A stretch of DNA of 64,000 nt from Oscillospiraceae bacterium (GCA_017396665.1 JAFQLH010000077.1:24805-88804), one strand, 5' to 3'. Positions 41,627-50,396 are shown, counted from the first letter of the stretch. Made by a program: numbers and translations. Notes: generated by a model from the sequence alone, not told the origin.

Positions 41627-42952
41627 ATGGCAAGCACAGCTGAGATGGAAAAGCTTCAGAAAACGCTTGACTATTTCAAGAGATACTTTGAATTTGAGGA
41701 CGCTGTTGCAGTAAACCACGAGAACAGAGAATACCTCAAGACTTATATCCACAATCTTTCGCACACCGAAGAGGAATTCGGTCTTAAGCGTAAGAACAAG
41801 ATTGCTCTTGGTATTGCTGCCGGAGCCGGACTTGTTTGCGGTCTTATCGCTATGCTTATTGCCGGTATGGATAGCTTCGGTGCAAAGAACCTTATTGCTC
41901 TGGGTGTTACCTTTGTGGTTGTATGCATAGGTGTGAACTTTTTACTCAAGACTCAGATTCGCAAGAAATTTGAACAGAAATGGGATGCTCAGAAGGAAAT
42001 AAATGAAGGCATCGGCGAACAGATTGATGACCTTTCAAGACGTTGCGACACTCTCGAAAAGCAGAAGCGTGACTACCTCAAGGCACTTGAGGAAAAGGAG
42101 CTCGCTTGTATTCCTATAAAGCACATCAAGTACGCTGAAGAGATTGCTTCCTATGTCAAGGACGGCAAGGCTGAAACAGTTGAAGACGCTGTAAAGATGT
42201 TTGAGGAGAACGTTGCACTCAAGAAGATTACAAAGGAAAAGGAAAGAAAGCGCAAGCAGCCGACAGACTCCCCTGCTCAGCGTTTCGGAAATCCTCTCCA
42301 GGGACTTTCAATGAATGCCGGCACAAAGAGCTCTTCAAGAAGGTCTTCTGTAAGAGATACAAGAAAGCCTCTGTCTATGCCACAGAGCAGAACAGATATT
42401 TCAGACAAGCAGAACGAGGAAGAAATCGGTGCAGCTCTGAGCAAGGTTCTCGGTGCTTCGATTCAGTCCTCTGCACAGAGTTCTCAGCCTAAGTCTTCGG
42501 GCGGTCTTTCAATGATGTCCTCGGGCAAAAAGGAAGCAAAGAAGCCTTCTTTCGTTCAGACTATTGTAAAGGAACCTGTTGAAGATGTTGCACCTGTTGT
42601 TGAAGAGGTTGCTCCTGCTGTTGAGGAAGTAGCAGTTGCTCCTGTTGTCGAAGAAGTTGCACCTGTTGTGGAAGAAGCAGTTCAGAAGCCACAGGTACTC
42701 AGCTTTGCTTCTATGGGCGTTAAGGCAAGCGAGCAGGCTGTTTCGCACGAGGTTCCTCAGGAAACAGTGGTTCAGGCAGTTGCTGACGAGCCTGCAGAGG
42801 AAAAGAAGGGCTTCGGTCTTGCACTTGCTTCAAGCAAAACAAAGCCGGGTGCTACATATTCCGGCACTACTACAACTGCTCCTGCTAAGAAGGAAGAGCC
42901 AAAGATAGAGTCAAGCTTCTCTCAGGGCGGTCTGAGAATGATGGGCAGATAA
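41627..42952 (+). CDS. Membrane protein with coiled coils and acidic VEEVAP repeats
   Basis: A 441-residue protein not assignable to a family. Residues about 1-55 are helical. Two membrane segments lie at about 62-82 and 90-108 (IALGIAAGAGLVCGLIAML; IALGVTFVVVCIGVNFLL). A coiled coil of about 50 residues follows, then a basic and serine-rich stretch. The tail contains seven or so copies of a V-E-E-V-A-P type acidic repeat and ends near FGLALASSKTK and GGLRMMGR. Both ends of the hairpin face the cytoplasm by charge. It has a consensus promoter and lies between two ribosomal operons. Confidence 0.7.
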   Translation: MASTAEMEKLQKTLDYFKRYFEFEDAVAVNHENREYLKTYIHNLSHTEEEFGLKRKNKIALGIAAGAGLVCGLIAMLIAGMDSFGAKNLIALGVTFVVVCIGVNFLLKTQIRKKFEQKWDAQKEINEGIGEQIDDLSRRCDTLEKQKRDYLKALEEKELACIPIKHIKYAEEIASYVKDGKAETVEDAVKMFEENVALKKITKEKERKRKQPTDSPAQRFGNPLQGLSMNAGTKSSSRRSSVRDTRKPLSMPQSRTDISDKQNEEEIGAALSKVLGASIQSSAQSSQPKSSGGLSMMSSGKKEAKKPSFVQTIVKEPVEDVAPVVEEVAPAVEEVAVAPVVEEVAPVVEEAVQKPQVLSFASMGVKASEQAVSHEVPQETVVQAVADEPAEEKKGFGLALASSKTKPGATYSGTTTTAPAKKEEPKIESSFSQGGLRMMGR

Positions 42953-42980
42953 ATATTTTTAAGAAAATTATAAAAAAGCC

Positions 42981-43009
42981 TTGACAATTATGATACGCTG
43001 TGATATAAT
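42981..43009 (+). promoter_or_regulatory. Consensus promoter of rplJ-rplL
   Basis: TTGACA (42981-42986), 17 bases, TATAAT (43004-43009). A leader of about 175 nt follows. Confidence 0.88.
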
Positions 43010-43017
43010 AATTAAGC

Positions 43018-43185
43018 ATTCGTATCTAAAGACAGTTGGTGGAGAAATCCGTAAGTCCAACCGAGGAAAGAATTGCAAGGTTAACATATGACTTTGTATC
43101 CTTTTCTCTCTTTAGGGAAAAGGATTTTCTTTTGCACCGATGCGGTGTGATGATGCGAATAGAAATTTTCGCAAAGAGGTGAAAT
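43018..43185 (+). promoter_or_regulatory. L10 leader with attenuator hairpin
   Basis: The rplJ leader carries the L10-leader-like core AGTTGGTGG...CCAACCGAGGAAAG and a terminator-type hairpin TCCTTTTC / GAAAAGGA (43099-43124) followed by TTTTCTTTT. Known L10 leaders let excess L10(L12)4 complex shut down the operon. Assignment is from motif and position. Confidence 0.8.
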
Positions 43186-43189
43186 TTAA

Positions 43190-43699
43190 ATGCCAAGTGA
43201 AAAGATTCTGCTTAAGAAGCAGGAAAGAGTTGCAGAGCTTACAGAACTCATCTCAGGTGCTTGTGCCGGCGTTATCGTTGACTACAAGGGTATCACTGTT
43301 GAAGAGGATACTGCTCTTCGTCGTGCACTCAGAGAAGCAGGCGTTAACTACTTCGTAGAAAAGAACACTCTTCTGCGTTTCGCAGTTAAGAATTGCGGTC
43401 TTGACGGACTCGCTGACGTTCTCGAAGGAACTTCCGCTATCGCACTCTCCGCTGAAGACGAAACAGCTGCTGCAAGAATTCTCGGTGAATTCGCTGAGAA
43501 GGCAGGCGACGATAAGTTCAATCTCAAGGCTGGCTTCATTGGAACAGACGTTTACGACGCTCAGGGCGTTGTTGCTCTCTCCAAGATTCCTTCAAGAGAA
43601 GTTCTTCTCGCACAGCTCGTTGGTTCCCTCCAGGGCCCAATGCAGAAGCTCGCTGCTACACTTCAGGCCGTTGTCGACAAGAACGGCGATGCTGCATAA
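43190..43699 (+). CDS. rplJ: 50S ribosomal protein L10
   Basis: 169 residues. The N-terminal RNA-binding part has EKILLKKQERVAELTELISGA and VDYKGITVEE, and the C-terminal helix that carries L12 dimers ends LAATLQAVVDKNGD. AGAGGTG is about eight bases before the ATG. Probably feedback-regulated through its leader. Confidence 0.97.
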   Translation: MPSEKILLKKQERVAELTELISGACAGVIVDYKGITVEEDTALRRALREAGVNYFVEKNTLLRFAVKNCGLDGLADVLEGTSAIALSAEDETAAARILGEFAEKAGDDKFNLKAGFIGTDVYDAQGVVALSKIPSREVLLAQLVGSLQGPMQKLAATLQAVVDKNGDAA

Positions 43700-43808
43700 T
43701 TTATCATTTGCGGCTTAATCATACGTCGCAGACCGTTTTGTCTGCATAACTAAGTGGGAACACACTTCCCGAAATTCAATCTATAATTATTAAAAGGAGA
43801 TTATTATC

Positions 43809-44177
43809 ATGGCTTCAGAAAAGATTTTAAAGTTTGTTGAAGATATCAAGGCTCTCAGCGTTCTCGAACTCTCAGAGCTCGTAACTGCAATTCAGGACGA
43901 ATTCGGTGTTACTGCTGCTGTTGCAGCTGCTCCAGCTGGTGCTGCTGCTCCTGCTGCTGAGGAAAAGACAGAGTTCGACGTAATCCTCGCTTCCTTCGGC
44001 GACGCTAAGATGGGCGTTATCAAGGCTGTTAAGGAAATCACAGGTCTCGGACTTAAGGAAGCTAAGGAGCTCGTTGAAGGCGCTCCTAAGGCTATCAAGG
44101 AAGGCGCTTCCAAGGCAGAGGCTGAAGAGCTCAAGGCTAAGCTCGAAGCTGCCGGCGCTACAGTCGAGCTCAAGTAA
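43809..44177 (+). CDS. rplL: 50S ribosomal protein L7/L12
   Basis: 122 residues. N-terminal dimerisation part [22 protein letters not shown], an alanine-rich hinge, then the factor-binding C-terminal domain from [14 protein letters not shown] through [21 protein letters not shown] to [15 protein letters not shown] lies ahead of the ATG. A strong terminator follows. The neighbouring downstream gene carries a second, divergent copy of this C-terminal domain. Confidence 0.98.
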   Translation: MASEKILKFVEDIKALSVLELSELVTAIQDEFGVTAAVAAAPAGAAAPAAEEKTEFDVILASFGDAKMGVIKAVKEITGLGLKEAKELVEGAPKAIKEGASKAEAEELKAKLEAAGATVELK

Positions 44178-44206
44178 TTTAAGCTACGATTACTTAAACG
44201 CTAAAC

Positions 44207-44241
44207 AAAACCACCGCTTATCTACGGGCGGTGGTTTTTTT
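44207..44241 (+). terminator. Terminator of rplJ-rplL
   Basis: AACCACCGC / GCGGTGGTT stem with a ten-base loop, followed by a T run. Confidence 0.92.
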
Positions 44242-44272
44242 AACATAATAACTGTCAGAAGGGATTGAGGAT

Positions 44273-45019
44273 ATGTATCTGGACAAAAATAAAATTTCAG
44301 AAAACAAGCTTATATACGGCGGTCTGTCAATACTTTTCTCCATCGGTATGCTTGGATGTGCGGCGTTCATAGTCTATACGATTGTATCAGGCGGAGGAAT
44401 TGGAATAATTATAAGCTTTTTGTTCATTATTGCCGTGCTTCTTATGTTCCTTGCCACTTTTGTGACTGAAATTGAGCTGTTCGGATTTCTCAACAGACTG
44501 CAAAGTATTCTGACCACCGACTCCGACGGGTTTATTTCGGTAGAATCTGCTTCGAAGTCGCTCGGAATGACTGCTTCATACTTTACTAAGAAGTTTAATT
44601 ACTCTGTCAAGCAGGGCTATCTCATAAACTGCTCGCTCGGCAAGAGAGGCGGAGAGGATGTTATTACTCTTGTCAATGATTCTGTTGACGCTACCGAGAA
44701 GTTTGAAGTGGTAAAGTGCAAAAACTGCGGCGCCTTCTCAGAAATAAAGCTCGGCTTCGTTCAGGCTTGTCCGTACTGCGGCGGCCCGCTTCTCAACCCG
44801 AACAGGAACTTTGATATTTTCCTCAAGGACGCAGGCCGTGAAAAAATCCTGACAACCAAGGTCCTCGTAGATGCCTCGGGACTCAGACTCAAGCACGCCT
44901 TCGACCTCGTCCTTGCCGCTCCGACCGTTGTTATGAGAAATGTGCCTTACGAAAAGGCTATCGAACTCGAAAAACTCTTCCGTGAAGCAGGCGCTACCGT
45001 CGAGCTCCAGGATGTATAA
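44273..45019 (+). CDS. Membrane zinc-ribbon protein with L7/L12-type C-terminal domain
   Basis: A 248-residue protein with an unusual domain order. Two membrane helices (LIYGGLSILFSIGMLGCAAFI; IGIIISFLFIIAVLLMFLATFV) come first. A winged-helix-like part (SVESASKSLGMTASYFTKKF) and a zinc ribbon (CKNCG...CPYCGG, residues about 146-166) follow. The last 50 residues (VDASGLRLKHAFDLVLAAP, then AIELEKLFREAGATVELQDV) align with the L7/L12 C-terminal domain, including LxLKxAxxLVxxAP and AGATVEL. It lies 95 bases after rplL. AGGGATTGAGG precedes the ATG. It may contact translation factors at the membrane; function unknown. Confidence 0.82.
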   Translation: MYLDKNKISENKLIYGGLSILFSIGMLGCAAFIVYTIVSGGGIGIIISFLFIIAVLLMFLATFVTEIELFGFLNRLQSILTTDSDGFISVESASKSLGMTASYFTKKFNYSVKQGYLINCSLGKRGGEDVITLVNDSVDATEKFEVVKCKNCGAFSEIKLGFVQACPYCGGPLLNPNRNFDIFLKDAGREKILTTKVLVDASGLRLKHAFDLVLAAPTVVMRNVPYEKAIELEKLFREAGATVELQDV

Positions 45020-45024
45020 AGCAT

Positions 45025-45291
45025 AATATCTGTGTAGGTGGTTTACGTATATTGTTGGGGGAAACCTTTCTGAAGAAAGTTTATCCCCCAAGCCCCCTTA
45101 CAAAGACTTTTAATATTATTTCAGCCCCATAGGGTATGCACCAAAGAGAACTAACTTCGATTCTCTAATTCGTGATGTACACCCTATGGGGCTGAAATTT
45201 TACTAAAAGTTTTAGGAAAGGAGTTTGAGGAAAACCCTTTTTCAAAAGGGTTTTCCTCAATAACAAACATAAAACAACCTGTACGGATATT
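45025..45291. repeat. Dispersed hairpin element, copy 2, with inverted core
   Basis: 267 bp. Outer arms AATATCTGTGTAGGT / ACCTGTACGGATATT pair over 15 positions, with three G-U pairs. The layout is that of copy 1, but the 45-nt insert at 45136-45180, between the TTTCAGCCCCATAGGGT arms, is the reverse complement of the insert in copies 1 and 3. It lies between convergent genes, six bases after one stop codon and eight before the other. Confidence 0.88.
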
Positions 45292-45299
45292 GTGTTATA

Positions 45300-47867
45300 C
45301 TACTGTTCGGAGATAATCTTTTTGAACTGTTCTTCCTTCATTGGCTTATAGTAATAATAGCCTTGTACGGCGTCGCAGTAATGTTCCTTGAGGAACTGCA
45401 CCTGCTCGTCTGTTTCTACGCCTTCCGAGATAACGGTCAGGCTGAGGTTTTTGGCGAGCATAATAATCGACTCGATGACCTTCTTATTCTTATCGGTGAG
45501 CTTATTCTTCATAAAGAAGTTACCGTCGAGCTTCAGTACATCGACAGGGAGAACGCTTATGAGGTTAAGAGTTGAGTAGCCTGTACCGAAGTCGTCTATA
45601 GAAATCTTGAAGCCTCTGCTTCTGATGTCCTCCATCATAGTAATAAGCCTGTCATACGTTTTGACGAAGGTGCTTTCGGTAAGCTCTATTTCGACGACGC
45701 TATGCGGCAGCGAATAACTATCCACGAGCTTTTCAAACTTTTCGGGGAAGCTCTGGTCCTTGAGGTGGAGTCTTGAAACGTTAACGGAGACAATCGGCAG
45801 AGGTATTCCCTCATCCTGCCACTGCTTCATCTGTGAGAACACACGTCTGTATACCCAGTTGTCCATTTCGACAACGAACTCATTATCCTCAAATATCGGC
45901 ACGAAGAAGCCCGGCTGCACGATTGTACCGTCCGGTCTGTTCCAGCGGATGAGTGCTTCTGCGCCGTAGACCTTACCTGTCTTGAGGCTGACCTTAGGCT
46001 GATACACGACCTCGAACTCGCCGTTCTTGAGCGAGCTGACCATTTCGCTTTCGACCTTCTTACGCTCCTCAATGCTTCGGCTGATTTCTTCGTCGTACAG
46101 CTCTATTACATTAGAGGCCAAGTACTTGCCTGTTGTAGCCTTCTTTATGACATAGTTTGCACCATCCATTGCGGCACTGAGTCTGAAGCTCTTTCTGTCT
46201 ATCGGGTAGACACCGCAGATAAATGTGAACGAGAGGTTTGAGTGCTGTCTTGACATATCGTCCTCGACAATCTTGAACAGGTAGTCGAGCTTGCAACGGA
46301 GTATCGCAAAATTGCTTCTCTTGAAAAGCACGCAGAATCTTGAGCCTGAAGAACGTGATGCTCTTTCGTTTTCTGTAAGAATGAGCATCAGCTTTTCCGC
46401 AACTGACGACAGAACCTCGTCGCCTATCTGGTAACCGAACTCGTCGTTTATATTCTTGAAGTTTGATATCTTGAACACAGCGAGGTCATACTCGTCATCT
46501 GTGCCGTAGATAATCTTTTCAGTTTCGATTTCAAAGCCCTCGTGGGTAAGCAGACCTGTTACCTTGTCCTTGGTCATGGCGTTATCCATATGGGCAGAGA
46601 TATCCGTAACAGTTATGAGGAACGCATAGTCCCCTCCTGCTCGTCTTATACAGAGAATCGAGCTTGACAGCCACTTCTGGATACTCTTATCGAAGGTATC
46701 GTAGCGGTAAACACCTCTGTTATCACAGCCCTCTTCCTCGCCGTTTTTAATCCTTTCGAGTGTCTGGGCGATATTATCTGCACAGCACACTCCGACGCTT
46801 GTACCTGCAAAAACCTTTTCTGCAAACGGGTTCATATACAGCACACGATAATTCTCTGCATCCACAACGAGGCAGGCTGTACTGTTTTCCTCCAGAGCGT
46901 TTCTGTAATAGATAAGCTCATCCTCGGCTGACATACTGCCGTAGAGTCTTGTTTTATAGACAAAGAACATTTTCGAGAGTGTTTTAAGCTCAGAAATTTC
47001 GTCGTCGCTTCTCTTGCTTCTTTCAGGATTGTCCTCAAAGCAGAGCACACCTACGCCTGCGATTCCCGTTTTGAGCGGTATGATATATCTTTTATCCTCA
47101 TACGCTACGCCGTTTGGCAAACTGCCCGAAAGTGCCTTTGCACAGATTGCTGAAATCTCGCTGTCAGAAAGCTCTGCCACGCTGTTTCCGTTCCACTGTA
47201 TAGCACTTGTCAGTCCTGACTCAAGGCTTGCTGCAAAGGCTCTGATAAAGCCGTACTCCTCGGAAATATACGCGATAACGTCCTTGACGACGGGGCTGTT
47301 GTCCTCTGATTTTGAAAACGCATCAAACGCAAAGTTTAAGACTCTCTGGATTTTACGCTGAGGTCTTCCCTCTGCTGTCTGCTCTGTTTCCTGCTGTACA
47401 CCTTCGGCATACGAGAGCACAGAAAAGCTGTTATTTTCGCTCTTTGCCTTGATAAGTGCAAGCTCTGCGCAACGCACGATATCCTGGACAGATGATGTAT
47501 TCTCGTTTACTGCGGCACCCGCTCTTACAGTAACCTGTGTATCCTCGCCGTTATCGGCAAGGCTGATTCTGTAAAGAAGCTTTGAGATAAACTTTTCAAG
47601 CTCTACGGTATTTGAAAATCCGCTTGTAACAACCGCAAATCTATCGTCGCCGAAGGTACTAACGATATCCTTCTTTGAGCAGGCGGCAACGAGCTCGACT
47701 GTCATTTTCTCAAGCGTACTTTCTGAGATGCTCTGATTATCCGTTTCTATAAGTATGAGGGCATGGTTTTCTTCCTTACTGTCGGCAAGCCTTCTTGACA
47801 GCATATCGAGTATATACTTTATGCTTGGCAAAGCTGATTTTTTTGCCTCAAAAGATGAGCTTGTCAT
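45300..47867 (-). CDS. c-di-GMP phosphodiesterase-like protein: degenerate GGDEF domains plus EAL
   Basis: An 855-residue cytoplasmic protein. Residues about 20-160 are a GGDEF fold whose signature reads FGDDRF. About 180-310 looks GAF-like and 325-430 PAS-like. About 440-590 is a second GGDEF fold with SSGSRF at the signature. The last 250 residues are an EAL domain with AEALIRW, DDFGTGYSTLNL and VISEGVET intact. It probably degrades c-di-GMP and uses the inactive cyclase folds as sensors. No membrane span. A hairpin element adjoins its stop codon. Confidence 0.88.
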   Translation of the reverse strand: MTSSSFEAKKSALPSIKYILDMLSRRLADSKEENHALILIETDNQSISESTLEKMTVELVAACSKKDIVSTFGDDRFAVVTSGFSNTVELEKFISKLLYRISLADNGEDTQVTVRAGAAVNENTSSVQDIVRCAELALIKAKSENNSFSVLSYAEGVQQETEQTAEGRPQRKIQRVLNFAFDAFSKSEDNSPVVKDVIAYISEEYGFIRAFAASLESGLTSAIQWNGNSVAELSDSEISAICAKALSGSLPNGVAYEDKRYIIPLKTGIAGVGVLCFEDNPERSKRSDDEISELKTLSKMFFVYKTRLYGSMSAEDELIYYRNALEENSTACLVVDAENYRVLYMNPFAEKVFAGTSVGVCCADNIAQTLERIKNGEEEGCDNRGVYRYDTFDKSIQKWLSSSILCIRRAGGDYAFLITVTDISAHMDNAMTKDKVTGLLTHEGFEIETEKIIYGTDDEYDLAVFKISNFKNINDEFGYQIGDEVLSSVAEKLMLILTENERASRSSGSRFCVLFKRSNFAILRCKLDYLFKIVEDDMSRQHSNLSFTFICGVYPIDRKSFRLSAAMDGANYVIKKATTGKYLASNVIELYDEEISRSIEERKKVESEMVSSLKNGEFEVVYQPKVSLKTGKVYGAEALIRWNRPDGTIVQPGFFVPIFEDNEFVVEMDNWVYRRVFSQMKQWQDEGIPLPIVSVNVSRLHLKDQSFPEKFEKLVDSYSLPHSVVEIELTESTFVKTYDRLITMMEDIRSRGFKISIDDFGTGYSTLNLISVLPVDVLKLDGNFFMKNKLTDKNKKVIESIIMLAKNLSLTVISEGVETDEQVQFLKEHYCDAVQGYYYYKPMKEEQFKKIISEQ

Positions 47868-47906
47868 ATTAGTTCCCTCCTCATAAATTTTGTTTCATAC
47901 ATAATT

Positions 47907-47935
47907 ATTTTAACATACAAACGCTCTTTTGTAAA
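47907..47935 (-). promoter_or_regulatory. Promoter of the EAL protein gene
   Basis: Minus strand TTTACA (complement 47930-47935), 17 bases, TAAAAT (complement 47907-47912). The 309-base gap to the divergent DUF3048 gene otherwise holds only that gene's promoter. Confidence 0.65.
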
Positions 47936-48092
47936 GTAAACCTTTACATTTTGCCATGTATAAAGCACCGATTTGTGCAAATGTTTCAAAAGACAAGCCC
48001 GCAAAATGTAGGTAGTCACAAAATTATTGCAGGGCAGTCCAAAATCCTTAAAATGCCACGAATAATGGCGGTTTTTCGGGAAATATTGTCTT

Positions 48093-48121
48093 TTGACAAA
48101 GCTAACAAAAAGTTTTATAAT
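48093..48121 (+). promoter_or_regulatory. Consensus promoter of the DUF3048 lipoprotein gene
   Basis: TTGACA (48093-48098), 17 bases, TATAAT (48116-48121), 55 bases before the ATG. Confidence 0.85.
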
Positions 48122-48176
48122 ATATGTATGAGTTTTTGAAAGGAGCGTCGGAATTTATCCTTCCGACAGTTATAAT

Positions 48177-49313
48177 ATGAAGATAAAGAGAGTTTTAAGT
48201 TTTATACTGAGCGTAGCTGTTGCGGTATCTATGGCAGGCTGCTCGGGAAAGGATTCGTCAGACGCATCTGCGGCGGCGGCTTCCTCTGCGACAACCACCA
48301 CGACGACCTCGGCTGCGACGACCACTACTACAACGACAACAACAACTACTACGACAGAGGCTCAGGAGGAGCTTCCGCCGGAGCCGGTCGGCAACGTAAA
48401 CATTCTGACGGGTGAATACACACTTCCTGACGAGGCTGTCGGAAAGAGGCCTGTTGCGGTAATGGTAAACAACATCACCTTTGCACTTCCTCAATACGGC
48501 GTTGCACAGGCGGACATGATTTACGAGTGTCCTGTTGAGGGTGGAATCACGAGACTTATGGCAATTTACGGAGACATAACTTCGATACCTGATGTTTGTT
48601 CGGTAAGAAGCTGTCGCTACTACTACCCTATTTTCGCACTCAGCTACGACGCTGTTTACTGCTTCTGGGGAAAGGATGAGACGATTGCCAAGGAGACTCT
48701 CAACAAGCTTGATGTTGACAGGCTTGACGGATACTCTAACGGCTTTATTTTTGACAGAGATGCAGAGCGTGACAAGACCTACTCGTCAGAGCACACGGGT
48801 TATTTCAAGGGCTCGGTTATTCTTGAGGCACTTGAGCGTTCGGCCATAAGAAGCGACCTTCTTGAGGGCAAGGACAAGCCTGTTTTCAACTTCTCGCAGG
48901 AGGACGTTGCGTTGTCTGATGAGGCCTGCAAGAAGCTTTGCGTTTACTTCTCAGAGGCATACTACTCAGATTTTGTTTTCGATTCAAAGACCGGTGTATA
49001 CAAGAAGTATCACAACGGCAAGAAGCACATGGACTGCAAGACCGAGACACAGCTTGAGTTCACAAACCTTTTCATTCTCGAAACTGACACCTCCGTTATC
49101 AACTGGAATAACGGTCTTATCAGTCTTGACTGGACAGGCGGTGACGGTTACTACGTTTCTATGGGTACTGTTATTCCTGTAAAGTGGTCAAAGGCTGACG
49201 AATTTGCTGACCTTGTTATTACAAACGCTGACGGAAGCGAGCTTACTGTAAACACGGGCAAGAGCTACTTCGGGTTCACCACAAACCTCAAATCCAACTT
49301 CAAAATAAAATAA
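48177..49313 (+). CDS. DUF3048 (YerB-like) lipoprotein
   Basis: A 378-residue exported protein. Signal peptide and lipobox VSMAGC end near residue 22. A linker of alanine, serine and a nearly pure threonine tract (about residues 38-60) follows. Two DUF3048 halves come next: RPVAVMVNNITFALPQYGVAQADMIYECPVEGGITRLMAIY is the N-terminal hallmark, and VIPVKWSK and GKSYF lie near the end. The family is surface-exposed and of unknown function. The threonine tract probably serves as a rigid or glycosylated spacer. AAAGGAG lies far from the ATG, so initiation may be weak. Confidence 0.85.
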   Translation: MKIKRVLSFILSVAVAVSMAGCSGKDSSDASAAAASSATTTTTTSAATTTTTTTTTTTTTEAQEELPPEPVGNVNILTGEYTLPDEAVGKRPVAVMVNNITFALPQYGVAQADMIYECPVEGGITRLMAIYGDITSIPDVCSVRSCRYYYPIFALSYDAVYCFWGKDETIAKETLNKLDVDRLDGYSNGFIFDRDAERDKTYSSEHTGYFKGSVILEALERSAIRSDLLEGKDKPVFNFSQEDVALSDEACKKLCVYFSEAYYSDFVFDSKTGVYKKYHNGKKHMDCKTETQLEFTNLFILETDTSVINWNNGLISLDWTGGDGYYVSMGTVIPVKWSKADEFADLVITNADGSELTVNTGKSYFGFTTNLKSNFKIK

Positions 49314-49552
49314 CCAGCCGGCGAGTCGCCAGCCCATGCGCTGGGCGGATTGTGCCTCCCTCTACTTTCTGAGAAACGAAAGATAGTCTGTCGGCACGGT
49401 CGGACAAAGCGAAAGTCGGCAGAATATTAAAAGTTTCGGTCAAGCCTTTTCAAAGGCTTGCGGCAAGCCACACGCTTGACCGTTTTGGGTTTCTTAAAGA
49501 AACCCGAAGCCAGCCAAAACAAAGTACGATTACGACATACTACGGGGCTGGC
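49314..49552 (+). ncRNA. Candidate structured RNA or 3' UTR element
   Basis: Begins at the DUF3048 stop codon and holds a dense series of stems. They are CCAGC/GCTGG (49329-49344), GTGCC/GGCAC (49352-49397) enclosing CTTTC/GAAAG, CGGTCAAG/CTTGACCG (49437-49482) and GGGTTTCTT/AAGAAACCC (49487-49505). GCCAGCC/GGCTGGC (49509-49552) closes the series. CAAGCCTTT/AAAGGCTTG (49441-49460) competes with CGGTCAAG/CTTGACCG for the same bases, a switch-like feature. No known RNA family is recognised, and no ORF is credible here. Confidence 0.5.
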
Positions 49553-49629
49553 GATTATGCCTCGGATAAGCTTGTTATGAATGAAAGTTAATAGCTCGGC
49601 ACAGGTTGTACAGAGATATAGGATTAACA

Positions 49630-49658
49630 AAAGCCCTCTGAAAACAGGGGGCTTTTTC
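49630..49658 (+). terminator. Terminator downstream of the structured region
   Basis: AAAGCCCTCTG pairs with CAGGGGGCTT (one G-U), loop of four A, then TTTTT. More palindromes (CAGTGAC/GTCACTG; ATACG/CGTAT) follow up to 49735. Confidence 0.85.
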
Positions 49659-49748
49659 ATATGCAAAGCTTGGCCGCAGTGACAAACTATCTTTTTTCTG
49701 CAGTCACTGGTCGGGTCTGCAATACGGTTCAGCGTATGGCTTGGGCTT

Positions 49749-50069
49749 TTACTGTCCTTTCCCCTTTATAAAGTCATAGAAGTCCTCACGGATATATTTT
49801 GTCCCGAGGGCTTTTATTATGCGTTCTCTTGCACGCTTCAGCGTACGGCTGACAGTTGATTTATCGACATTGCACACCTTTGCAATCTCCACTCCTTTCA
49901 TACCCTTCAAGTATCTCATCAGCAGGTACTCACGCTGTTTTTCTGTGAGTCCGTCAGACAGAAGCTCTCTTACTATCTGCGTTTTTATTCTGTCTGTTTG
50001 CGGTGCTGCTGCGACACTTGAGATATAGTTATCTACAAGCTCGAAGCTGATTCGTTTCATTCTTGCCAT
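49749..50069 (-). CDS. Sigma-70 region 4-like DNA-binding protein (phage late-regulator type)
   Basis: A 106-residue protein. Residues about 40-95 (LTEKQREYLLMRYLKGMKGVEIAK, then VDKSTVSRTLKRARERI) match a sigma region 4 helix-turn-helix. There is no region 2, so it cannot be a complete sigma factor. Such proteins (ArpU/RinA-like) activate phage late genes or mobile elements. Its ATG (50069) overlaps the stop of the upstream coiled-coil gene as TGATG. The pair sits behind a promoter carrying a LexA-type box, which suggests DNA-damage control. Confidence 0.78.
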   Translation of the reverse strand: MARMKRISFELVDNYISSVAAAPQTDRIKTQIVRELLSDGLTEKQREYLLMRYLKGMKGVEIAKVCNVDKSTVSRTLKRARERIIKALGTKYIREDFYDFIKGKGQ

Positions 50070-50305
50070 CAGCAATCACCGTTTGCGCACATTCTTCTTT
50101 CCTCCTCCATATGAGGTAGCATAAGCTGTATAGCGTACATTATGTCGCCGTGCTCCTCATACAAAAGCTCGATTCTTCGGCGGTATTCCTGCATTTTATT
50201 TCTGTCGCTGTCCTCTTTCATCTGACGGTTAAGAAAGGCAATTCTATCTCTTATTCTCTTTGCGTCCTTTCTGTATTCCATAATTAGCTCGTTTATAGTT
50301 TTCAA
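50069..50305 (-). CDS. Small coiled-coil protein coupled to the sigma-like gene
   Basis: About 78 residues from a TTG at 50305, or 69 from ATG at 50278. Highly charged and helical: LIMEYRKDAKRIRDRIAFLNRQM, then KMQEYRRRIELLYEEHGDIMYAI, ending ERRMCANGDC. A GAGAGGA ribosome site stands about 11 bases before TTG; longer frames run into the LexA-box region and are unlikely. Translation is coupled to the sigma-like gene by TGATG. It may be a partner or co-regulator of that protein. No family recognised. Confidence 0.6.
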   Translation of the reverse strand: MKTINELIMEYRKDAKRIRDRIAFLNRQMKEDSDRNKMQEYRRRIELLYEEHGDIMYAIQLMLPHMEEERRMCANGDC

Positions 50306-50366
50306 GTTTTCTACCGTCCTCTCTAAAATAAAATAAAAATAACCTCCGCACGTTGTTCTTTTTTGA

Positions 50367-50380
50367 AGAACAAATGTTCT
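50367..50380. promoter_or_regulatory. LexA (DinR)-type operator
   Basis: AGAACAAATGTTCT is a perfect palindrome apart from its centre and fits the Firmicute SOS core GAACRNRYGTTC. It lies 16 bases downstream of the minus-strand -10 box, where a repressor would block transcription. A second overlapping palindrome, TTGTTCTT...AAGAACAA, adjoins it. Confidence 0.7.
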
Positions 50381-50396
50381 TTTCCTTGTCACCTAT

